From Thermatribacter sp048814795 (GTDB lineage Bacteria; Atribacterota; Atribacteria; Atribacterales; Thermatribacteraceae), in NCBI GenBank assembly GCA_048814795.1, contig CP184673.1, forward strand, positions 124,001 through 188,000: 64,000 bases of DNA. The letters run 5' to 3'. The notes below the pieces were generated by a model that was given only the letters and a program-made list of their open reading frames with translations, did not search any database and was not told where the DNA came from. Below are positions 57,946 to 64,000 of the stretch, piece after piece. A program made the position numbers and the translations under genes. Within the stretch, counting starts at the first letter, position 1. Each line of letters starts with the position of its first letter.

Positions 57946-58743
57946 TTGGGTAAAGCTTTCAGAATCGCGGTTTGCATAAAACAGGTTCCTGAGATTGGCG
58001 AAGCTCGTATTAACCCACAAACTGGTACACTGGAGCGCAGTGGTGTCCCCCTAACCATAAATCCACTGGACCTTGCAGCTCTGCAAACAGCTCGACTTAT
58101 AAAAGAGAAAACTCAAGGAGAAATGGTAGCTTTTTCAATGGGTCCAAACTTTAGCAAACGAGTATTGAGAGAGGCAATTGCCTGGGGATGTGAAAAAGGT
58201 TATCTGATAAGCGATCCCTGCTTCGCCGCTTCTGACACTTACGCTACCTCTTACATTCTTTCCAAAGCCCTGCAGAAGTGCGGCCCCTGGAATATAATCG
58301 TGTTTGGAGAAAGAGCAATCGACGGCGATACCGGACAGGTAGGGCCTGAGGTAGCCGCTTTTCTGGATTTACCAGTATTCAGTTATGTTACCGAGCTCTC
58401 TGTGGAAAAAGAAATTTTCAGCATCACAAGAATGATTGAACAGGGATGGCAGATAATAAAAACAAAACCGCCTTTCGTCTTGACCGTTTCCCGGGGAAAA
58501 AGAAAAATACAGCTTCCTACCCTCAAAGACAAAATCAGAGCTCACGAAACACCCATAATCAGGCTGGACGCAACCAAACTGGAAGTTGAAACTTCCCGGG
58601 TCGGTCTCGAGGGTTCTCCCACTCAAGTCCAAAAGGTGGAAAAAGTTCAGCTAATCAGAAAAGGCGAAATATTAAGAGATCGATCACCAAGAACTATGGC
58701 TCAGGCCTTTATAAAATTCCTCTCAGAACGGGGTTTGCTTTAA
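57946..58743 (+). CDS. etfB: Electron transfer flavoprotein beta subunit
   Basis: A 265-residue EtfB: IAVCIKQVPEIGEARINPQTGTLERSGVPLTINPLDLAALQTARLIKE (about 6-53), DTYATSYILSKAL and GERAIDGDTGQVGPEVAAFL (about 125-144), the dinucleotide-binding region. The C-terminal 40 residues form the arm over EtfA. With EtfA it carries FAD and passes electrons, in bifurcating versions from NADH to ferredoxin and another acceptor. TTG start with AAGGA nine bases upstream. Three-gene operon with etfA and glcD. Confidence 0.9.
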   Translation: MGKAFRIAVCIKQVPEIGEARINPQTGTLERSGVPLTINPLDLAALQTARLIKEKTQGEMVAFSMGPNFSKRVLREAIAWGCEKGYLISDPCFAASDTYATSYILSKALQKCGPWNIIVFGERAIDGDTGQVGPEVAAFLDLPVFSYVTELSVEKEIFSITRMIEQGWQIIKTKPPFVLTVSRGKRKIQLPTLKDKIRAHETPIIRLDATKLEVETSRVGLEGSPTQVQKVEKVQLIRKGEILRDRSPRTMAQAFIKFLSERGLL

Positions 58744-58746
58744 CAA

Positions 58747-59757
58747 ATGGAACTTGAACACAAAATTCTGGTCCTGGGAGAAACTTTTCAGGGAAAAATA
58801 GAAACTGTATCTTTCGAAATTTTGAGAGTTGCTCAAAACCTGAACCGGAAAGTGGGAGGGGAGGTATTGTTCCTTTTTGGAACACCTCAAGCAAAAACCG
58901 AAGAGCTCGAAAAAGCAATCCATTATGGAGCCGATCGGGTTTTCTGCGTAGAAAATGAAGTGTTTGAAAAATTGCTCCCACACCTATTCGCAAAAGCATT
59001 CCTGAAGTTAATAAAAGACATAAAACCCGAAATTATTCTTGGAGCTGCAACCAGCTGGGGTAGAACCCTGCTCCCCTATATTGCGGCTAAGCTTCACACC
59101 GGGCTGACTGCTGATTGTACTTCACTTGACATTGACCCTCGAGACGGCAAACTGATCCAAATTCGCCCCGCCATAGGAGGAAATATCATGGCTACCATCA
59201 AAACCAGGACTCTTCCCCAAATGGCTTCAGTAAGGCCTAATCTTTTTTCTCCACACCTCGATACTTCCCGCCAGGGAAAAATGGAAATTATCAAAGACCC
59301 TAAAATTTATGCTACAGACTTTCTGGAAAACAAAATAATTATTCAGAAAAACCAGAAAGAACTCACCGCTTCTAAAATCGTGGTGAGCGGAGGAGCAGGG
59401 CTTAAAAATAAAAATGATCTCGAGTTGCTTTCCAGGCTGGCTGAAAAGTTGAACGCAGCGCTTGGAGCCAGCAGGAAGCTGGTGGAACGAGGCCTGGTCA
59501 GCTATCCCCAGCAGGTTGGACTAAGTGGAAAGACCGTGAATCCCCTTCTCTACCTGGCAGTGGGCATATCTGGTGCCATCCAGCACCTTGCCGGGATGCA
59601 AAGCTCGCAGTGGATTGTGGCCATCAACCGGGATCCCGAAGCCCCCATATTACAAATAGCCGACCTGGGCCTGATAGGAGATGCCCGCGAAGTTATTACC
59701 AGCATTCTCGAGGTTATCGATGAAAGAGCGAATAAACAACCCATACAAGAAAATTGA
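58747..59757 (+). CDS. etfA: Electron transfer flavoprotein alpha subunit
   Basis: A 336-residue EtfA: N-terminal domain (1-195), then the FAD domain: KIVVSGGAGLKNKNDLELLSRLAEKLNAALGASRKLVERGLV, GLSGKTVNPLLYLAVGISGAIQHLAGMQSSQWIVAINRDPEAPIL and ADLGLIGDAREVI, in which the SG.TV.P and QH..G..S motifs bind FAD. No extra ferredoxin domain. It starts 3 bases after etfB. Its 3' end overlaps glcD by 38 bases. Confidence 0.92.
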   Translation: MELEHKILVLGETFQGKIETVSFEILRVAQNLNRKVGGEVLFLFGTPQAKTEELEKAIHYGADRVFCVENEVFEKLLPHLFAKAFLKLIKDIKPEIILGAATSWGRTLLPYIAAKLHTGLTADCTSLDIDPRDGKLIQIRPAIGGNIMATIKTRTLPQMASVRPNLFSPHLDTSRQGKMEIIKDPKIYATDFLENKIIIQKNQKELTASKIVVSGGAGLKNKNDLELLSRLAEKLNAALGASRKLVERGLVSYPQQVGLSGKTVNPLLYLAVGISGAIQHLAGMQSSQWIVAINRDPEAPILQIADLGLIGDAREVITSILEVIDERANKQPIQEN

Positions 59758-61153
59758 TGACCAGGATATTGCTTTCTTTCGCGAAGTGGTTGGTGAAAGC
59801 TTCGTTTTAACTCATCCCGAGGCTCTCGTCAACTACGCGAAGGACGAAACCCCAGATGAAAGCCTGCACCACCTACCAGAAGCAGTAGTAAAACCCAAAG
59901 AAGTGAAAGAAATCCAGAAAATAATGCGCTACTGCTTTGAAAAAAATATTCCAGTCACCCCTCGAGGAGCAGGTAGTGGTCTTTCTGGTGGAGCTATACC
60001 GGCTCAAAGTGGAATAGTTCTTTCCCTGGAACGCATGAACCGCATTCTGGAAATAGACCCTGAAAACTTCATCGTGGTAGTAGAACCGGGAGTAATCACC
60101 AACGAAATAAACCGCAAGTTAAAAGAGTTCGGCCTATTTTACGCTGGTTACCCCATGAGCCTTGAAACCTGCCAGATAGGGGGCAACATTGCTGAAAACG
60201 CCGGAGGGGGCAAAGCGGTCAAATATGGGGTTACCGGGCACTACGTGAGAGGTCTGGAGATAGTAACCTCCTGGGGTGAGGTGCTGCACTTTGGTGGAAA
60301 AACCCAAAAGGATGTTACTGGCTACGACATTCTACACCTTTTGGTAGGTTCTGAAGGGACCCTGGCTATAGTAACCAAAATCTACCTGCGAGTGCTTCCC
60401 CGCCCTCGAGAAAGAGCAGTGCTGCTCTGTCCTTTTTCCTCAATAGAGGCAGCTCTGAAAACACCCTGGTTGATAATGGGCGAACTGGGCATAGTACCCA
60501 CAGCGCTTGAGCTGATGAGCCACCAGAGTCTGGAATTCGCTTATCGATATTGTGAATCAGCTTACCCCTGTCAGGAAGCACCCTGCCACCTTCTGGTAGA
60601 AATAGACGGGCAGGGGGAAGAGGAGGTCTTTAACTCTTATCGTCTTGTAGGGGAAAAACTGCTTGCAGAAGGAGCCAAGGAAGTATTTGTGGCTGACGAA
60701 AGCAGTAGTGCAGAAGAGATATGGAAAATTCGTCGAGCGATTCCTGAAGCCATTCACCAGACACTTCCCTTAGAGATTAACGAAGATGTCTCCCTACCTC
60801 TGACCGCTCTGCACAGCTTTATAAACTTTATAGAACAGCTCGGTCGGGAAAATGACCTGCTGTTTCCTTTTTACGGGCATCTTGGTGATGGAAACCTTCA
60901 TGTCACCCTCGCTCCTCGAAAAAGCGAAGGATGGGAAACCCTTGAGCCCAGGTTGCGAAAAAAATTTTATCAGGAAGTAAAAAGGCTGGGAGGAGCGCTA
61001 ACCGGTGAACACGGAGTAGGCCTCAAAAGGAAAAAATACCTCCCCATCTTCCTGGGCCCCTCTGAACTGCATTTACTCCAGAGTATAAAACAAGTATTTG
61101 ACCCAAAGGGTATTCTCAATCCCGGGAAAATCTTCCCAGAAGATTTAACTTAA
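59720..61153 (+). CDS. FAD-linked 2-hydroxyacid dehydrogenase, GlcD/LctD-like
   Basis: A 477-residue PCMH-type FAD flavoprotein. FAD domain: PRGAGSGLSGGAIPAQSGIVLSLERMNRIL (about 83-112) and ETCQIGGNIAENAGGGKAVKYGVTGHYVRGLEIV; the C-terminal half has HLGDGNLHVTL with metal-binding His residues and LTGEHGVGLKRKKYL, typical of D-lactate, glycolate and 2-hydroxyglutarate dehydrogenases. With EtfAB it resembles the bifurcating lactate dehydrogenase complex of acetogens. ATG 59720 lies six bases after GAGG and is preferred over 59681. Confidence 0.87.
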   Translation: MKERINNPYKKIDDQDIAFFREVVGESFVLTHPEALVNYAKDETPDESLHHLPEAVVKPKEVKEIQKIMRYCFEKNIPVTPRGAGSGLSGGAIPAQSGIVLSLERMNRILEIDPENFIVVVEPGVITNEINRKLKEFGLFYAGYPMSLETCQIGGNIAENAGGGKAVKYGVTGHYVRGLEIVTSWGEVLHFGGKTQKDVTGYDILHLLVGSEGTLAIVTKIYLRVLPRPRERAVLLCPFSSIEAALKTPWLIMGELGIVPTALELMSHQSLEFAYRYCESAYPCQEAPCHLLVEIDGQGEEEVFNSYRLVGEKLLAEGAKEVFVADESSSAEEIWKIRRAIPEAIHQTLPLEINEDVSLPLTALHSFINFIEQLGRENDLLFPFYGHLGDGNLHVTLAPRKSEGWETLEPRLRKKFYQEVKRLGGALTGEHGVGLKRKKYLPIFLGPSELHLLQSIKQVFDPKGILNPGKIFPEDLT

Positions 61154-61181
61154 ACGGGTCGAAATGCTTAAAGCAAAACAT

Positions 61182-62291
61182 CTAAATTTTAACCAGTGAA
61201 TACTCTTTCTCTCCCAATCCCAAAGCACAGGCATAATCAATTTGAGCCTGCCACAAAGCTTGAGGATGCACATCTCTAAATTTGTCCTGACCAGGCTGAT
61301 GTGCCTTTTTAAGACTTGAGTCGGAAAGACCCGGAGCTTTATTGATCAGGTCTGCAGAAGCCTGGTCAACGGCTACAATATCGTGACTGCCCAGAATGCC
61401 AATATCTGGAACCAGACTGGCATCATGCCAGGGAGCACAATCACAATCAGGGCTTATTTCGGTCAAAAAATTGATAAAGCCCACTTTATTCTCTTTACCT
61501 TTAACAACTCCATAGGCGTATTCAACCATTCGTTCCTGAAGAGTAACACTTGAAGAAGACCAGGAAATACCTATAGCCTCGGTGGGACAATAAATGACGC
61601 ACTCTGCGCAGCTGATGCATTTTTCTACCACAACCCGGGCCTTGCGGTCAGAATCGAGGTAGAGAGCATTCACAGGACAATGCGCCACACAACGTCCACA
61701 ACCAATACATTTTTCCCGGTCTGGAGAGGGAACAAAGGTCTCTCCATGTTGAAGTTGCTTGCCCGAGCGAGAAGCGCAGCCCATACCAACATTTTTTATA
61801 CTACCACCCAGCCCGGCCTCTATATGACCCTTAACATGAGTAACCACCAGTAAAAAGTCCGCCTCATGAATAGCGCTGGCCACTTTTACCGTTTCAAAAT
61901 GCTTGAGGTCCACTTTTACTTCTTTAAAATCACTGCCTCGCAAACCATCAGCAATAATCACTGGAGCAGGAACAGAAGGATAAGAAAAGCCATGAAAGAA
62001 GGCTGTTTCCAGGTGATCAAAAGCATTGTGGCGAAATCCGGTGTACAGAGTGTTGGTGTCAGTCAAAAAGGCTTTGCCACCCATTTCCCGAACTGCTTCC
62101 ACGATATAGCGCAAAAAAACCGGTTTTATGAAGCCATGATTACCTCTTTCTCCAAAATGCACTTTAACCGCAACCAAATCGTTCTTCTCAAGACGTCCCC
62201 GCAACAATCTCTTGGTCATTCTTTTTATCCGCTCAAGAACAGAACTTTTCTCATCGTGAGCCCGCAAAGAAACGAAATATACTTCTGCCAC
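61182..62291 (-). CDS. DUF362 protein with two 4Fe-4S centres
   Basis: A 369-residue DUF362 protein. The N-terminal DUF362 domain (about 1-185; KVHFGERGNHGFIKPVFLRYIVEAV, ADFLLVVTHVKGH, GLGGSIKNVGMGCASRSGK) is followed by a 2x[4Fe-4S] ferredoxin region: CIGCGRCVAHCP (about 193-204) and CISCAECVIYCP (about 223-234), and by another domain to the end. Its function is unknown; the fold is seen beside oxidoreductases in anaerobes. GTG start after a G-rich ribosome-binding site. Convergent with the EtfAB-GlcD operon. Confidence 0.88.
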   Translation of the reverse strand: MAEVYFVSLRAHDEKSSVLERIKRMTKRLLRGRLEKNDLVAVKVHFGERGNHGFIKPVFLRYIVEAVREMGGKAFLTDTNTLYTGFRHNAFDHLETAFFHGFSYPSVPAPVIIADGLRGSDFKEVKVDLKHFETVKVASAIHEADFLLVVTHVKGHIEAGLGGSIKNVGMGCASRSGKQLQHGETFVPSPDREKCIGCGRCVAHCPVNALYLDSDRKARVVVEKCISCAECVIYCPTEAIGISWSSSSVTLQERMVEYAYGVVKGKENKVGFINFLTEISPDCDCAPWHDASLVPDIGILGSHDIVAVDQASADLINKAPGLSDSSLKKAHQPGQDKFRDVHPQALWQAQIDYACALGLGEKEYSLVKI

Positions 62292-62383
62292 AACAAAACC
62301 CCCTTTTATCAGAGTTCACTTTTATTGTAGCAGGTTTCTCCACTTTCGATACCCGTGATAAAATAAGAAAAGGAGGTATGTTC

Positions 62384-63559
62384 ATGAGAAAAAGCCTGAA
62401 AATCCTGCACACCGCAGACTGGCACCTGGGGCTCGTTTCCTGGAAAGGTTTCAAGGGAATAAACCGTCTTGAAGAGCAAAGAGACTGTCTTCAGGAAATG
62501 TTAAAAATCGCCCAGGAAGAAAAGGTAAACCTTGTTCTGCACGCAGGAGACCTCTTTCACCAGTATCATAATCCTCCCCGGGAAGCCATCCGTCTGGCAA
62601 CCGAAGTCCTGGTAGAAATGAGTCACAGGGCTCAGGTAGTCTGGGTCATGGGAAACCACGACTGGTACGCAGTAGAAGCTCTACAGGATATATTCCCAAA
62701 GTCCATTATCGTGTCTAAAAGTTTTAAGCCCCTGCTCATTGAAGATCTCGGTGTATGTATTTACCCCCTGCCTTATCTGAGCCTTTCCAAGTATCTGGGA
62801 AAATACTCTGGCAAATCTATCCAGGAAGAGGTCGCAGAAGTTTTAGCAGGGGTTTTCCAAAACTGGCAGAAAAATTATAATCCCGAGTACTGGCATATCA
62901 TGCTTGCTCACTGCACCCTTGAAGAATTAGCCTTTTACAAAGAAGCTAACATTGCCAGGGAGATATTCCTGAAAACTGGCGAACTACCCCGGGGTATTGA
63001 TTATGGAGCTTTTGGTCACCTGCATGGTCTTATACCCTTTGAAAAGGCTCCGTTCTCAATCTATTATCCTTCCTCTATCATTTGTGACACTTTCCAGAAA
63101 GAAGGCGAAAAGGGAAGTTTTCTAATTATAGAACTCAAAGAAGGTCAGAAACCAGAGATACGAATCTGCTATCTTAACTCCTCTGCACAGCTTTTTAGTA
63201 TCCTTCTCGACGAAGCTGAAAAAATAAACAACTTAGAGCAAGAAATAACGGACAGGGCTAAGGAGAAGCGCAATTACGTTCGTCTTAGAATAAAAGAAGA
63301 GTTGCTGACCCCAGAACTCATATCCGAAATTAGAAATATGGAAGGAGAGAACTGGCAAATTGTCGCACTGGAGGTGCTGTCCCAGAAGGTTGAAACAGAA
63401 AACCTGTCAGAGAAATCCCGGGAAATCAGCAAGCATACCATGCCGGAACTTTTTAAAGAATTTTGCCGCTTCAACCAACTTCCCAACGAGCTGGAAAAGC
63501 TGTTTGAAGTCTATTACTATCAGGTTTTAGAGGAAGTCGAAAAAGATGCGACCGGTTAG
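62384..63559 (+). CDS. sbcD: DNA double-strand-break nuclease SbcD/Mre11
   Basis: A 391-residue metallophosphoesterase nuclease. Metal ligands: HTADWHLG (about 8-15), HAGDLFHQ (about 51-58), MGNHDWYAVEA (about 91-101), LAHCTLE (about 187) and GHLHG (about 212-216). The C-terminal 170 residues form the capping and SbcC-binding parts. It cuts hairpin and cruciform DNA and processes ends with SbcC. ATG 62384 has AAGGAGG seven bases upstream and is preferred over ATG 62378. Overlaps sbcC by 14 bases. Confidence 0.9.
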   Translation: MRKSLKILHTADWHLGLVSWKGFKGINRLEEQRDCLQEMLKIAQEEKVNLVLHAGDLFHQYHNPPREAIRLATEVLVEMSHRAQVVWVMGNHDWYAVEALQDIFPKSIIVSKSFKPLLIEDLGVCIYPLPYLSLSKYLGKYSGKSIQEEVAEVLAGVFQNWQKNYNPEYWHIMLAHCTLEELAFYKEANIAREIFLKTGELPRGIDYGAFGHLHGLIPFEKAPFSIYYPSSIICDTFQKEGEKGSFLIIELKEGQKPEIRICYLNSSAQLFSILLDEAEKINNLEQEITDRAKEKRNYVRLRIKEELLTPELISEIRNMEGENWQIVALEVLSQKVETENLSEKSREISKHTMPELFKEFCRFNQLPNELEKLFEVYYYQVLEEVEKDATG

Positions 63560-64000
63560 CCTCAAAGCAAAAAATTTCCTGGGTCTCGAAAATTTGGAAC
63601 TCAATTTTGAACACAGCCTTTTCGTGATGGTTGGTCCCAATGGAGCAGGGAAGTCTTCCATACTGGAAGCAATTTTCTTTGCTCTCTATGGTAAAGGAGT
63701 GCGTTCCGAACGCAGTAAAAAGGAATTGCTTCATCGAGGACATCCTGATGATGCTTTACGAGTAGAATTCGAGTTTATGGTAGGCAAGGACAGCTACCGG
63801 GTAACAAGGGAATTCTCCAAAAAGCAGGGAGGAAGTGCAGCTTTAGAGCAGAAATTGGGGAATAACTGGCGAACTATTTATTCTGGAGAAGAACAAGTAA
63901 ACCAGGAAATACAGAAGCTGATAGGCTTCGATGCCAGTACCTTCAGGACTTCGGTATTTCTGCCTCAAGGGGAAACTCTTTCCTTTATCGAGGCCACTCC
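63546..64000 (+). CDS. sbcC: SbcC/Rad50-type ATPase, N-terminal part (cut by window end)
   Basis: 151 codons read through to the window edge. It begins MRPVSLKAKNFLGLENLELN and has Walker A GPNGAGKSSILEAIFFALYG (about 37-56), then FRTSVFLPQGETLSFIEAT with the Q-loop region. The Zn-hook coiled coil and C-terminal ABC half are outside the window. ATG 63546 lies inside the end of sbcD, so the two are translated together. Confidence 0.9.
   Translation, partial: MRPVSLKAKNFLGLENLELNFEHSLFVMVGPNGAGKSSILEAIFFALYGKGVRSERSKKELLHRGHPDDALRVEFEFMVGKDSYRVTREFSKKQGGSAALEQKLGNNWRTIYSGEEQVNQEIQKLIGFDASTFRTSVFLPQGETLSFIEAT

Noticed and set aside
1..64000. tRNA, rRNA or CRISPR array
   Set aside because: No T-loop-like GTTCGANNC with a matching acceptor stem in the gaps, no rRNA blocks and no regularly spaced repeats were seen; a covariance-model search would be decisive.

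Overview
The window looks like a chromosomal segment of an anaerobic, probably thermophilic, diderm bacterium. Diderm: Lpt lipopolysaccharide-export genes, flagellar P- and L-ring genes (flgI, flgH), two TolC-type outer-membrane proteins, and an SLH-coiled-coil-beta-barrel protein of the OmpM type, which tethers the outer membrane in deep-branching diderms. Anaerobic or thermophilic: rubredoxin, several radical SAM and Fe-S proteins, a minimal SufC-SufB pair, EtfAB with a GlcD-like dehydrogenase, and a branched-chain polyamine synthase (BpsA). The combination fits Atribacterota (OP9/JS1) best; this is inferred from gene content, not shown by a marker gene.

Layout. 0-8.7 kb (minus): a long run from a PLP decarboxylase through sufCB, a lone AsnC-type domain, a LexA paralogue with a degenerate protease site, YjbQ, an iron-type alcohol dehydrogenase, a cupin, a radical SAM activase homologue, a DUF2148 protein and two unknown genes. 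8.8-13 kb (plus): NAD-type isocitrate dehydrogenase, a B12/radical SAM protein, an FAH-family hydrolase and an AEC transporter. 12.9-27.3 kb (minus): one co-directional block reading flgF, flgG, flgA, flgH, flgI, flgJ, yvyF-like, flgM, flgN, flgK, flgL, fliW, csrA, then a TlpA-rhodanese fusion, lptC, lptA, lptB, a single lptF/G and a DUF3084 gene. 27.5-31 kb: divergent sugar isomerase / aminotransferase plus a homocitrate- or Re-citrate-synthase-like gene. 31.4-33.1 kb: the OmpM-like protein with a long leader. 33.5-40.6 kb: bpsA, rubredoxin, a DUF3221 lipoprotein, a diguanylate cyclase, nadA, mnmA, cysK, a PP-loop protein and an Rrf2/IscR-like regulator. 41-49 kb: two aldo/keto reductases and a MacAB-TolC-TolC efflux operon. 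49-51 kb: an amidotransferase-dead asparagine synthetase homologue and trmI.

51.2-57.7 kb looks like the replication-origin neighbourhood. It has two parS-like palindromes (51296-51309 and 53954-53969), two perfect DnaA boxes in a 0.5-kb AT-rich gap (52716-53211), and rpmH-rnpA-yidD-yidC-jag-mnmE, with rsmG converging on mnmE. A decayed IS200/IS605-type element (tnpB plus the last 42 codons of tnpA) sits between one parS and the AT-rich gap. dnaA and parAB are not in the window. To the right: etfB-etfA-glcD, a DUF362 ferredoxin-type protein, and sbcD-sbcC, the last cut by the window edge.

How the parts connect. The Rrf2/IscR-like gene has an operator-like dyad at its own promoter, and a 16-base string from it recurs at the sufC promoter. 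The decarboxylase and BpsA point to branched polyamines. Isocitrate dehydrogenase and the citrate-synthase-like enzyme suggest an oxidative route to 2-oxoglutarate. CsrA-FliW-FlgM provide the usual post-transcriptional and anti-sigma checkpoints on flagellar assembly. The sequences least explained by ordinary annotation are the non-cleavable LexA paralogue, the solo IS-end hairpins at 39.1 and 33.4 kb, the SD-pairing element in the OmpM leader, the 15-bp palindrome at the efflux promoter, and the parS/IS/DnaA-box arrangement.
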